This document shows, piece by piece, positions 11,901 through 23,112 of a DNA stretch of 64,000 nt. The notes beneath the pieces were generated by a model. The model was given only the letters and a program-made list of their open reading frames with translations. It was not told the DNA's origin and ran no database searches. This DNA comes from Vanilla planifolia (Eukaryota; Streptophyta; Magnoliopsida; Asparagales; Orchidaceae). The translations under genes and the position numbers were made by a program. Numbering within the stretch: the stretch's first letter is position 1; every line of letters starts with the position of its first letter. The DNA lies in contig JAIUJO010001073.1 of assembly GCA_023846275.1 (NCBI GenBank), positions 35,001-99,000 of the forward strand, in the 5' to 3' direction.

Positions 11901-14900
11901 TTTATTTTAAATATAAGAAAAAGATGGCCCAATTTATGGAAAAATAGTTTGATACCTATTTAGTAAGAAAAAGGAAGTATGTAGAAATGTGCTAATTATA
12001 GGAGAATTATGTTGATAAGCTGTACTTTAAAACTATGGGAGGTTGAAAAAGCTTAAATTATGACACAAAACTAATATATTATAGATTCAATTTGGTTGTG
12101 TGTTTAGAAGATCAATTATTTTGACTATTGACTTGCTAAGGGGTTTGATGAAGAAATCTAGAAGGGAAATGATAGAAGTACAATAATAGTGTTTTGGAAG
12201 GCCTTGTGATAGGGAAAAGCTTAGCATTAGATATATTGAAGTTATGAAAGCATGCATATAGAAGTAATGATGCATATGTGCATCCAAATATTGTTGATAG
12301 GTTTCTCAATTATAACTTTTTGCATTGGTTGTATATTCACAATGGTGTATTCTTATTTTTACTTTTGATGATGCTTTTGTTGATAGCACTAAGAAAGGGG
12401 TTATTTTATTATCTTTAACTAAACATGGAATTCATTTTTAATAAAACCCAAAAGAGTACAATTGCTAAGGATTAGTATTATGTGATAGTAAAATATAAAA
12501 AAAATGAGAGATTTCATTATTTCTAATATAAATTTAAAGAAAAGGAAAAATTTAGAGGATGGTTATAATCTAATTCAAATATGTTGAAGGAATTGAGGAA
12601 TGCTTTTATTATATTGTGTGATCAAAATATCTTACTCATGTTTACATATCATTTTTTTAAACCCAAGTGGAATAAACAATGTTATATGATTTTAAATATT
12701 GTCTTGTGAATTCAACTATACAAATAGAACCTGTGGTAGATATATTCAAGATGACATGATTAGAAATAATCAAAGCAATAAAAATGTTATAGCCAGGAGC
12801 ATTTGGTTGTATGATTTGAACATGTTAATTTTGGATCAATTAATTTGTTATGAGAGAAGGATTACCATAATTCTCTCTTTCAATGATGGAGGAGGAAGAC
12901 CAAAAAGAGGTGAGAACAAACTAATATAAGAGACTTGACATATTTGAATCTTATATCTAGTTAGTATGGTGCAATGGTGTCATAGAATTCATGTAAAGGT
13001 CTTGGATAAATGGGATTGTAATGCAATGCATACTCAAAGGTTTGGGGTGGTGTCTAGTTGCATTCTTTAGGATTTTATGTCCAAGAGCAAACTATGAGGA
13101 CTTATGAAATGTGTTTGAAATTCAGAGTAAAGAAATGCTAATGCAAATGTGGTAATAAAAATGAGAACAAAAAATGCATGCAATAAATTTTGAAGACATG
13201 TGTTTTGTACCTAATTGCAACTACGACATATGTAAGTTATGATTTTGATGAGGCATGACGACCTATTTAAAATAATAACTCAAATAATTGAAACCTTCTC
13301 TATTGGAAAATCAGACAAATTAACCAAGTTCTTGAGAGGCAATTATCCTTTGTCTAACAATTTCCTGGTTAGATTCCAAGTAAATGTAGTTAATGAAATT
13401 AACTTTAAGCATGCTATTAAACTCATGCAAGAAAATTTAAATATAAGAGGAAATCTGAATTTAAATTTTTGTGGTGCAATGAATACGAAAGTGACAGCAC
13501 AAGGAACTCATATTGATTGAAACTATATTTTTATAGCAACTTTTATAGGACCAACAAAACTAACATGAGAAAGATGTAAAGTCATGTTGTTCATACTTTA
13601 ATAGTTATATAGATACAGAAAGAAATAGTAAGAAAAAAGTGTTAAAACTAGTACAACAAACATGACTGACAAGATATACCAAGGGAAAGACTTGAGAGGT
13701 CTGTCCATACGTACACATGAAGCAACCACCACCTCTGGTTCTTTAATCTTTGGTCATCTTGGGCTCAACAACAATGATTTCTTCTCTAAAAATGTCATAA
13801 AAGACAATATTAAAAAGAGAAACATTTCGTAATGGGATTTGGCTCTTATAAAATTTTATATTGTCATTTCGTCTAGCCCATTATTTTTTTGTGTGTGCGT
13901 GTATCTACAGACATTTAATACATCTTGTACATGCATTAATTTTTGTTAGACTTTTTTTATGGTTAATGCATGCATTGTTTTCATTTATGCATGATTGTAC
14001 ATAATGATTTTTGTTCTCATATAACCATGTTTGTATCTACATAATGTAATTTGTGAATGCATTAACTTCTTTTTTTGCAGATGATTATACTCATAATCCA
14101 AAACATATATTAGACATTGTTTATGCTTGTATAGAAATAACTATTATGGAGTGAATATTGTTATGTGCATTTCTCCTTTTGTGCACATAAAATTTTACAT
14201 GCATTGCTTTATTTGTGCATATATAGTTGGGAGGAAACCATCTATATGTGCACTATGCATCAATACATAGATAAATCTAGTTTTCCTAAGTTGTTTTTGA
14301 ATTTATTGGAATTGAACATGCCCACAATTGGTGATGTAACTACTCATATGGTTTGAACATTCCCACCCATACAAACTGATCATGTATTGGTTACAACAAA
14401 GGGCATCTCTACATAATACCTAGTGATTAAGGCCTACATAACAAAATAAAACACATTTTTCTTTTCAAATCTATTGAAAATAAAAAATATGATCAAATAT
14501 GTAGAAAAAATACAACACAGTTTTTAATATATAATGGATGAGTATTAAAAAGTAATGGGATTGTGTTGCATTGAATTGAATTTTATTATTGTTATAAAAA
14601 GCATGTAACATATTTTAACTTTCATTTATGATTTCTCATTTATGCAACGGTAATGCTTTTGTAGAATATGCATTTTGTTGTATAGAATTGAAGTAAATTG
14701 GTTAAATTACTCAAATTAGCTATTTTTTGTCTACATTTTTTTATATTTATATATATGTAGAAGAAGCAAAAATAGTGGATGAGAAAACATGAATTTGGAG
14801 TTTACCTTATAATTGAGTTTTAAGATATACTTGAATTTTTTAGTTGGTTTAAGCATAATCTAGTTGGGCCTACTTAAGATGGTTCATTTAGTATGTTTGG

Positions 14901-15416
14901 GATTAGCTCAATTGTTTTTCATTGTTTGGATGAGGCAATGAGTCAGATGCATGTGCTCGACTGGTGAAACAACAACCTTTGTTAATATATGTAAGATTGC
15001 TCAGTGCACTTTAGGTTCTACTATATTAGAGGTGGTTTATACTTTCTAGGTGATGGTAATAGTAATGATAAAAGAAAAAAAAAGACTAAAATGTGTCAAA
15101 ACTAGTACTTCAAAAATAGGTTTGGATTAGAATAATGTCAACCTAATAAATGTTAATGAGCATGACCAAGCTGACTTTATAAGTAGTAAAAAAATGTCTG
15201 AGATAATGAGCCTCGAGCATTCTTTTGCCTATGTAACATGTACTAAATACAAGGATTGTGCAATTTAAAAAAACTTTATTAGAATAACCACAAAATTTTA
15301 TATGAACATATGAATACACCTATTTGGTTGTCTATTCTAATTAGATTAAAAAAGCAAACAATTTTAATGTAAGTACTAATAAAAAAACTATTTTTTAAAT
15401 GGTTGCAATTGTTAAC
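8974..15416. other. AT-rich DNA with no recognised gene
   Basis: About 6.4 kb follow the last CTR9 exon. The first part could be remaining intron 3, but no further CTR9 exon was recognised. Short open frames (9806-10054 minus, 11164-11433 minus, 12699-12929 plus, 13239-13520 plus, 14165-14356 plus) have no motif, signal peptide or recognisable family and match chance expectation in AT-rich plant DNA. The longest, 13239-13520 (93 codons), is Asn/Leu/Lys-rich and unassigned. Confidence 0.5.
9565..9757. mobile_element. Possible small MITE-like element
   Basis: GAGGTGGTCAA at 9565-9575 is matched in inverted orientation by TTGACCACCCCTC at 9745-9757, giving imperfect terminal inverted repeats around ~190 bp of non-coding DNA. 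No clear target-site duplication is seen. The call is weak. Confidence 0.2.
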
Positions 15417-17165
15417 CCTTGAAGGCAACTCTCGCACCTAGGGTTCGGCTTCTAATTTCTCTCCGGCGCGGCGTGTACACATCGCGTGGGCTCGCTGGAG
15501 CTGGCTTTGCACAGCGTCTCGTGCACCACCTTGGCTTCACTATTTTACGGGTTTCTTCTCCACGCGTGGCAGTTTCTGCATGTGGCGTTTCTTCGAGCGT
15601 GGTCTTCTATAGGGCACACCCGCGTGCACGTCATTGAAATTTCTACTACAAGAGCGTCAGGATCTGGAGCTCCTTATGTTTCTTGACTATTTGCTCGTGC
15701 TTTGCTGGTTCTAGGTATATTTCCTATTTTCTCTCTGCTAGGGTATACTATTCAAGCTGTGTCTTACTGCTACTGGGAAGAAGAGGACCTTTGGTGCATC
15801 CCGCCTTTTTCAAAATTCAAATTTTGAATTTTGAAATCTCCCGAGGTCTACTGGTACATTATTAAAGCTTGTTTGCATCGTGGCTCATCTTAACTTAGGC
15901 CTCAATGAGTTCATGCGTGCATGCGGAGAGGTAGTTAGCACACATGCGACAACTCCATCCCGCATGCCTTCTATGTTGTATGCCTTTGAGCACCTTCTAC
16001 CTGGCACTACTGCTACTGCTAGGTGTATTTGTTGTGTTGTATTGCTGTATTTGGGCATTGCGACAAGAATTTGTATTAATACAGGGACTTGGTGATACAT
16101 CCTTTGCATGTTGGGAGCGTTTTGGTTACAACCTCGCACGCGACCTGCTGTTCTCGTGCTGCAGTCATTTGTGCTACTAATAACCTTGTAATTCCTCTGT
16201 AAAAATACAGGTTTTTTGGGTGTTCTGTGCTACCTGTGGTGCTGTTGCTGTGTGTATGTGTGGTGCTGTGGAAGTATGGTTATCTTGATTATTATACAGA
16301 ACTGCTTCCCTTTGTTGTAGGTTATCCACAGCGTTTTGGTTTGCGGTGATTACATCCATCCTATTAGTGCTCTGTTTCCCCTCTTGGCCTAGTGCAGCTT
16401 GGCCTTTGATATCTGATCTATTGAATGGTAGGTGTTAAGGCAACTAGAAGCAGCAAAAATTAAAGAATAATGACAAAATCTCTCTAACGGGTGCAAATTA
16501 CCCTTGGTTTCAGGTAGTGCTGAATTATGTGTGAAGGGAAAGGGTGTTGTTCTTGGTCTTTTGATCGTAGAGAGGGTGGGTGTATGCAATTATATAGAAT
16601 TGATCTCTAATGACTCTGATGGGAGCTCCTCGAGCGGGCTCAATGTGAGCATTGACAAGGAAACCCTTATTGATGACGCATTTGGGGTTATGGTGGCGCT
16701 ATGAGCTCTTCACCGTAGCATGAGGCTGGCGCATCTATGGATGCCAAGGCACTGTCTGCAATGCAAGTGCTGCACAGAGTGGCCCCGCCTCTGCATGTTG
16801 ATGACGTGTTTGGCTGCGTCACACATGACCTTGTTGATACAAGGGGTAACTATGAAGATGCAATGATGACACACGCTGAAGGTGAACATAGGGAAGTTAA
16901 TTCGGTGCGGTTTGTAGAGGATACATAGGGAAAGCGAAATGTGAAGACATCCTTCAGGGAGGCACTTATATCAAACAACAAACTTATGGTGGTGTTACTT
17001 CTTTCATCCCTCCCAAAAATATTGACATTAAGGAGAGGGCAGATGTAGCACCGAATGATTTGGAGAATGATGCTATTTTGCTATCCCAGGAGGCTTGCTC
17101 TAGGTAGAGGGTCTTCCACCAGCATGATCTTGTTGGGCGTGTGTTTGGGAACTCCCTTCCTTTCC
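15417..17165 (+). pseudogene. LINE 5' region and start of ORF1 (truncated)
   Basis: The base composition jumps from AT-rich to balanced at about 15417, just where AGGGTTCGGCTTC begins, and stays so to 17165. The part nearest 17165 translates to TYGGVTSFIPPKNIDIKERA, then a segment ending [14 protein letters not shown]. That ending is the same ORF1 motif as in the LINE remnant near 1660 (FDLVGRVYGNTLPF), so this is a LINE ORF1 N-terminus on the plus strand. A TAG at about 17106 and frame changes upstream show decay. The first ~1.1 kb would be the 5' untranslated region, which is inference. The element stops at CCCCATGGGG (17164-17173), where an opposite-strand gypsy fragment begins. Confidence 0.6.
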
Positions 17166-17990
17166 CCATGGGGAGACACTTGGCCTAATAAATCCTTTGT
17201 CTAATAATTCTTGTAGTTGTATTTTAACTTCTTGTAGTTCAGTAGGTGCCATATGATAAGGAGATTTTGAAATTGGCTCAATACTAGGAATCAATTGAAT
17301 TTCAAATTGAATTTCTCTATTTGGGGGTAACTCTGAAATTCCTTTGGGAAGGCATCCAAATATTCTTTAACTATTGGTACTTCTGAGGGTTGACCAAATT
17401 GTCTATCCAAGTCCATAATGGAGACAAGACATCCAACATATCCTTTCTTTAATAGTTTCTGAGCTTTGAGCATAGTTATGATAGGAATTTTTCTCCCTTG
17501 GCCAAAATAGATTATTTTATCTTCTCTCGGGATTGGGATTTCAATCCTCTTTTCATAACAATCTATTTTTACTTTATGTTCACACAACCAATCCTTGCCA
17601 AGGATTATGTCAAATTCTGTCAGAGGTAAGATGTGTAGCAATACTGAGAATTGTTTTCCTCTGATGTCTATCTCATCTTCAATAAAATTTTCTACACTGA
17701 TACTATTTCCATCCGGTATTTTGATTACTAATAGATCTTTCATGGAGTATAATATGGCATTTATTCGTCTTGATGCAGTGATGGATATAAAGCAATGTGT
17801 TGCTCCACAATAAAAAAGTACAGAAACAGGTAAGTTGTGAAACACTAACATACCTATATAATGATATCAATAGAGTGCATTAATGAATATAATAGAATAC
17901 GAGGCTCCAAAATCAAAGAGTATATATAAAAAAAATTTGTGTAACACGAGAATACCTATAATAACATCAGTAGAGTGTGGAGCATCTTAC
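17166..17990 (-). pseudogene. Ty3/gypsy pol start: protease and truncated reverse transcriptase
   Basis: It lies downstream of gag on the same strand. The protease N-terminus is present twice in tandem (period ~102 bp). The upstream copy reads IIGILVLHKFFLYILFDFGA and keeps the Asp-x-Gly active-site pattern. The downstream copy reads IGMLVFHNLPVSVLFYCGAT and has lost the catalytic Asp. The protease continues through LTEFDIILGKDWL, then a linker and the RT entry [14 protein letters not shown] and [17 protein letters not shown] is cut at 17174, so the palm and YxDD, RNase H, integrase and 3' LTR are absent. The element is inactive. The RT entry motif is typical of plant chromovirus-like Ty3/gypsy elements. 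Confidence 0.8.
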
Positions 17991-19060
17991 TGAGTGATCG
18001 AATAAATACGTGCCTGACCTCCCCTTCCTGTTGCTCCACCTCTAACTACAGCACCTGAAGTAGTCGTAGATCTGCGGCCTCTACCTCGACTTGCATCCTC
18101 TCTAACTCCACTGGTTGAAGCACTGACATTTTTCAATTCAAATAACTTTGGGCAATCTCGAGCAAAATGCCCTAGTTCTTCGCATATGTAACATCCGACT
18201 GGTCGGATAGACTCTGATCTACATTCTCCCATATGCCATTTTCCACATTTCCCGCATCTACTCGTTCCATCTGAACGCCAACTAGTTCTACTAGTACTCG
18301 GTCCATACGGTCTGAACCTACTAAATCTTGAATGAGTGGATGTTTCTTCTCTTGAAAAACTCGGACTACCTCTTTTTCCAGTGAATATGAATTTAGACCT
18401 TAGAGGATCAAATCTTTTCTTCTCTTCTTCTTTGCTCACTGCTAGCAAACTGTGTTCGAGCTCAACCGTGCGGGCATGCTCCAGTAACTCCACATAGTTT
18501 GTTGTTCGAACGGCTACTAAAGCTGCCCGAATTTCGTCCCGTAAACCTCGTCGAAACATGTAGCATCGTTGTTCTTCAGGTGTTACTAACTGGGGTACAT
18601 ATTTAGCTAGGTGGGAGAATTTGATTTCATATGCAGTAACTGATAGTTTTTCTTGCCTGAGATTATTCAATTCTTCCCTCATTTTGGCTTTGATTGACAG
18701 AGGCATATACCATTGCTCAAATTCTTTTGTAAAATCTTCCCAGGAACTGTCTTTCATTGGCCTGTTAGAAAATTGAAGTTTATGTCAAGAACTCCACCAC
18801 AGTCTGGCAGCATCTTTTAGTACCAAAACTGTCAAAGCTAACTTTCTGTCAATTGGGCACAACATCCCTTCAAAGATAATATTCATGTGCTATAGCTATT
18901 TTTCAACAATCATAGGATCCTCTTCCCCAACAAAAGGAGGAGGATGCATCCACTGAAGTTGGTCAACCACCAAGTCGATAGATGCCTCTCCTCTATGACT
19001 ACCAGTGCTTCCAATTGATTGCAACAAAGAGACTAAAGTTTGCACTAATTCCTATTGCAT
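17987..19060 (-). pseudogene. Ty3/gypsy gag
   Basis: The capsid/nucleocapsid polyprotein of an LTR retrotransposon, which packages element RNA in cytoplasmic particles. From 18757 leftward a 256-codon open frame carries a retrotransposon gag domain (DFTKEFEQWYMPLSIKAKMR; LRDEIRAALV) and two cysteine knuckles: CGKCGKWHMGEC (shortened, CX2CX3HX3C) and a regular CX2CX4HX4C knuckle CYICEELGHFARDC. Upstream the same protein continues (DQLQWMHPPPFVGEEDP, 18920-18980) but is interrupted by two TAG codons near 18890 and a TGA near 18788. The retained PBS and partial LTR to its right confirm orientation. Confidence 0.85.
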
Positions 19061-19261
19061 ATCTCCTTGTTACTCTCTCTCTTTACCCTTATTTATATTT
19101 CCAAATTCAGATCATTCTATGGTTTGAAGTATATTGCAATCTTGCAAAACCATATAAGATATTTGATAACTAACATTTAAGCTAAAAGTAACACTAAAGA
19201 TGCAAATGCATATGCTGTGCTGGTGTCCTCACTCTCATTTCTCACCTATTTCTAAACCAAA

Positions 19262-19273
19262 GCTCTGATACCA
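19262..19273 (-). other. Ty3/gypsy primer-binding site (tRNA-iMet)
   Basis: The minus strand reads TGGTATCAGAGC, the 12-base complement of the plant initiator tRNA-Met 3' end, followed by TTTGG. It lies just inside the inferred 5' LTR of the gypsy element and upstream of gag. Confidence 0.85.
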
Positions 19274-19365
19274 CTTTGTCAAGCCCCCACCTAACCAAGT
19301 ATCATTATATAACAATATTATCATAATTTGCTTAGCTGTTACATCAAGTGAGGAAAAATAACCAA
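19274..19365 (-). mobile_element. Partial 5' LTR of the gypsy element, cut by pararetrovirus DNA
   Basis: On the minus strand the sequence ending GGTGGGGGCTTGACA sits a few bases before the PBS, as expected for the 3' end of a 5' LTR. Only ~90 bp remain. At about 19365 it changes abruptly to pararetroviral polymerase sequence of array P. The second LTR is not in the window. Confidence 0.6.
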
Positions 19366-20558
19366 AAATCACGTAGAAATAAAACGTGATAAGGCCCGAA
19401 TGGTCATCAATTATCGCAAGTTAAACTCTTGCACAAAATTTGATGGTTATTTTTATACCAACTGCTGAGCACCTAATCAAACAAATCCAATATCCTAAAT
19501 ACTATAGCAAATTTGATGCCAAATCAGGATTTTGGCAAATCAAACTTGCAAACCAAACATCAATAGAATTAATAGCTTTTAGCTGTCTACAAGGGCATTT
19601 TGAATGGTTAGTTATGCCATTTGGATTAAAAAATACACCTCAAATATTCCAGAAATGGATTAATTCTATTTTTGGACATTTACCTTATGTCGTCACTTAC
19701 ATTGACGATATACTTGTTTTTTCTCAAACAGAGGAAGAACATAAAGATCACCTTTTACATGTTATCAAAATAATGCTAAACCATGGTATTATTTTGAGTC
19801 CAAAGAAAATAGAATTATTCAAAACTGAAATAGATTTTCTAGGAAAACAAATAAAAAATGGTCAAGTACAATTACAAGACCATATATATACAAAAGTTAA
19901 AGAGTTTTCCAAAAACTTTACCAATTTATAACAACTGCAAAGTTTTTTAGGACTCTTAAAGTATGGACGAAAGTTTATACCTAAACTTTCTTCCAAAATT
20001 AAAGCCTTACAAAATAAATTGGCAATCGAACAAGCCAAATACAAAATGATTAACGACGAACAACCTCGTCGTTGGAATAAAGATAAAATCCCTATTTCTT
20101 TGAGTTTAGAAGAACAAAAAGAAATTAAACAAATTAAAGAATTTGTTACAAAAAAGCAAATTGTTCATTTTCCAACAGAAGATGAACAAATTATATTACA
20201 AACAGATGTCTCAAATTTATTTTGGTCTGGAGTCTTAGTAACAAATACAAATGAGATTGTAGCATATACTTCGGGAAAATTTATAAAACCCCAAAGTAAA
20301 TATGCTACTTATGATAAAGAATTATTGGCTATAAAATTAGCCGTTAAAAGCCTCAAAATATATTTAATCCATAGAGTATTTACTATAGAAATTGACAACA
20401 AATCTGTTGCCCAATTTTTACAAAAAAATACTATAAATAATCCAGAAGAAAATCTTCGACGCATACGTCTTGATTTATACCTTGAAATATTATCTTACAA
20501 TGTTAAATATATTTCTGGTTTTACTAATATTGTTGCTGATTTTCTTAGCAGATCATGA
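19366..20558 (+). pseudogene. P1 ORF C, 5'-truncated: reverse transcriptase-RNase H
   Basis: The replication enzyme of a caulimovirid, which copies pregenomic RNA into DNA. The copy starts at NHVEIKR, so the protease and RT N-terminus are missing. An extra base near 19450 shifts the frame after KLNSCTKFDG. RT then continues with YSKFDAKSGFWQIKL, MPFGLKN and the catalytic YIDD (19698-19709). TAA at 19929-19931 replaces a Lys codon seen in P2. RNase H follows with acidic residues in LQTDVS, DKELLA and EIDNKS, ending SRS-stop. The stop overlaps the ORF D start (ATGA). Confidence 0.92.
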
Positions 20559-22009
20559 ACGAAGAAGATCTTAAATTTCTCAAAGACTTTGTAGAAAAAA
20601 TGAAAAGAGCAGGAGAATTTACTGAAATTCTCCTTAAGAAAGCAAAGGCCCAAAAGGCAAAAGTAGAGACATCTACCCAAAACCAAAAGGAAGAAACTTC
20701 TCATGCCCAGCAAGCATAAAAAACCCAAAAGGTTGATTTAAAAGCCCAAACCCGACAAGAGAAAGATCAAGCTCAACCAGCTAAAGTTTTGATTAAACAG
20801 AAAATCAGTTCTTATGGCACTCTCGAAAAGGGAAAGACGTTTGCCTCTACAATGGCAAAAGAATGGTATAGCAAAGCTCTCAAAGAATCACATCCAGCTT
20901 TCTTTGAGAAAATTAATGGATGCTTCCATGCTTTACAAGCCAATGATTGGCGATCAGCAAATTATTGGCTAACACAAATTGAGAAAGGTTACTTAAGCTT
21001 GAAGCAAACAATGGTCCAACAGACCAATCAAGAAGAAAACTACAAGAAGACCCTGGAATTATTATTGTCCAGATCTACAGCGACTCAGTCTTCCTCATTG
21101 CAAAAATTCAAACAACAACTTTCGTCGTTTGAATCACTATCAGAACTATTTGCTAACAACCATACTTCTGATCTGATTCATTTTCGTATTAAGGATTTCT
21201 TATCATTATTACATCTGTTCAATATAAAGACTGAAGAAATGAGGAAATTAGAGGCTGAAGTTACTGTTCAGGAAATACTTCAGCTATATCAGTAAAATAT
21301 TTTGGACGAAGAAAAGTTGCTTTTATTCTTTAAGCAACTTGAAGAAACAAACATAAAGCAATTGTTCCTCAATCAAGAAGTTTTTTATTCTACTACTAAA
21401 AGGCCTAGAATAATAGCTTGTTTCAATGAGATTCCCAAATACCAAGTCCATCTCAGAAAAGGACTAGTACATGAAGTCTATATTAATACCAGACAGCCCG
21501 AAGATTATACAGGCTTTATTCCAGACATTTGCAAGAATAGCCTGAATTTTTACTCCACCAAATTCTCAACAATTTTTGTTTTTCGCATATGGACCATCTG
21601 GGAAGAATAAGAGTATATCAATTTATACTCTTCAATTCAGTTATGGATGCTTGTAAGACATTCAGATACTCCACCAATACTTGAAGAATTCAAACCAAGC
21701 TTATTCATTGAAGAAGAAGCTCGATGGTATGCTGCTACAGACTTTTTTCAGAAGCTAGATTTCAATTCTAAATAACTAGCCAAACAAATTCATTGTGGGA
21801 AAACAGTCTGTTTTCTGGACACTTTAGCCAACGAGGCTGAAGATTTAGCTTAGAAAGGAAAGAAAATACAAATGTTTCTGAGAAAGATTAAATTGGGAAA
21901 AAAAGAACAAGCAGCTAAAGAAGAATTCTTTGCTACTCGCACAGAATACAATTCAGAAAACAATGAATTGGATGAAGAAACAATGGAAGCTTTGGCCCTC
22001 ACAGATTGA
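20555..22009 (+). pseudogene. P1 ORF D, unrecognised caulimovirid protein (transactivator position)
   Basis: The frame begins at ATG overlapping the RNase H stop (ATGA) and runs 484 codons with no net frameshift, but with in-frame stops at codons 55, 247, 352, 407 and 433. I do not recognise the family. The N-terminal ~80 residues are Lys/Gln/Ala-rich and probably disordered. The middle is helical and charged (ANDWRSANYWLTQIEKGYLS), followed by FRIWTIWEE and an aromatic stretch. It sits after the polymerase ORF and before the promoter, where caulimoviruses, cavemoviruses and solendoviruses carry the translational transactivator/inclusion-body protein. That role is inference from position. Confidence 0.7.
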
Positions 22010-22094
22010 AGCATGGTGGGACCATAAAAAATCACTTTACAAACACTTTTCAACACCTTCAGAAGCATTCCTAGCTACAGCAAAGGCCAATAAA

Positions 22095-22165
22095 TGAAGC
22101 ACGATCTACAGTGAACATTGAACAATGTACGATCTATAGTGAACAGTGTACGATGAACAGTAGTG
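22095..22165 (+). promoter_or_regulatory. P1 promoter minisatellite
   Basis: Short imperfect repeats of GTGAACAGTGTACGAT, some followed by CTACA or CTATA, lie about 90-150 bp upstream of the TATA box. P1 has about three units; P2 has about seven. The position suggests an enhancer-like role, which is inference. Confidence 0.6.
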
Positions 22166-22245
22166 CAACAGTACTGAGCAATTATCAGAAGCAATACTAC
22201 AGGAAATGATCCTTTTTTTTTCTTCCAACTGAAGCAAGCCTGGTC

Positions 22246-22253
22246 TATAAATT
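22246..22253 (+). promoter_or_regulatory. P1 TATA box of the pregenomic RNA promoter
   Basis: TATAAATT in the context GGTCTATAAATTTAGACAC. It lies downstream of ORF D and ~190 bp upstream of the primer-binding site, the expected place for the pregenomic promoter. Transcription would start ~30 bp downstream. Confidence 0.6.
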
Positions 22254-22434
22254 TAGACACTCTCCAGAGTAAATGCAACTGAAGAATTCCAGCTTTCTTT
22301 CTTTCTGTTTTCTACTTTCTGTCTCCACTCTGCTCTCTCTTTTCCTACCTCCACTATTGTAAACCTCCACTCTTGTAAATTACTTTTGAGTGTTTTTGTA
22401 TAAAGCTACTAAGCTTGGTGTGCCGTGGTAAAAC

Positions 22435-22446
22435 TGGTATCAGAGC
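22435..22446 (+). other. P1 primer-binding site (tRNA-iMet)
   Basis: TGGTATCAGAGC, the canonical caulimovirid minus-strand primer site complementary to initiator tRNA-Met. GTAAGT, a splice-donor-like hexamer, follows at 22466-22471. Confidence 0.9.
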
Positions 22447-22629
22447 CTTGTGCTCACGTTATACTGTAAGTTTTTTTTTATGAAATAAACTTTATGTTTG
22501 CTCCTTATATTATGTTTGAGTAAACTTTTGTTTATGTTTTCTTATTAAAAGATTTGTTTGTACAATGAGTTAGTTTGTTTTAAGATTCTTCTTCTTTTTT
22601 GTATTATCTTTCTTTACGCTATGGAGTAG

Positions 22630-22775
22630 GAAACGAACCATAGCTGTGCTCCTATTTTACATAGCAGTCTACTAGGGATGGTCGCCTTTGTAAGAATCTC
22701 TAACTTCTCCCAGAAAGCCACGGGAACCTTGCGGTTTTGGAAGGGTAGATGTAGTCGTAAAATAGTGGGTCAAAA
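22630..22775 (+). promoter_or_regulatory. P1 conserved leader block
   Basis: About 145 nt from GAAACGAACCATAGCT to AAAATAGTGGGTCAAAA are strongly conserved between P and M, unlike the surrounding leader. The block contains the self-complementary CATAGCTATG in P2 form and the GTAG/CTAC pair around CTACTAGGGATGG. From the ATG at 22678 it is open and in frame with ORF A. It could be an N-terminal extension, a short upstream ORF, or an RNA structure or packaging signal. Confidence 0.5.
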
Positions 22776-22872
22776 AAGAAATATAATACAAAAGAAGAAC
22801 AAGCCTCTTAAAAAATCAAAACTCATCTTACAAACTTATCTAATAATAAGAAAACATAAACATCTACTCAAA

Positions 22873-23112
22873 ATGAAAAACATACTAATTCCCGATAACA
22901 CTTACAAGTGTCAGATTACTGAAAACATCTAGGATTATGAACATATAATCCACATACCAACCACAGTTGGAAATGACCCTACCATAGTAGGAATACTGAA
23001 TTTCATCGGTGATCTATTAAAATAGATCAAAGATAAAATTCAGAATCTAGAACACAAACATTATAATACATCTAAGTTCTATTATGTTGGAACAAAACTA
23101 ACCAAACAATAA
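22873..23112 (+). pseudogene. P1 ORF A (small coiled-coil protein)
   Basis: Homolog of the intact P2 ORF A. Stops at TAG 22930-22932 (Gln in P2) and TAG 23023-23025 (Glu in P2) break it. The terminal TAA is followed directly by ATTG where P2 has the overlapping ATG of ORF B. Confidence 0.8.

Noticed and set aside
13239..13520. 93-codon plus-strand frame as a gene
   Set aside because: No family motif, no neighbouring exon or element context, AT-rich composition like the surroundings. Left unassigned.
19262..19273. A seventh pararetrovirus primer-binding site
   Set aside because: Same TGGTATCAGAGC motif, but it lies between the gypsy LTR end and gypsy gag in their orientation, so it belongs to the LTR retrotransposon.
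22095..22165. CRISPR-like repeat array
   Set aside because: Units are short, imperfect and adjacent without unique spacers, in a plant genome and at a viral promoter.
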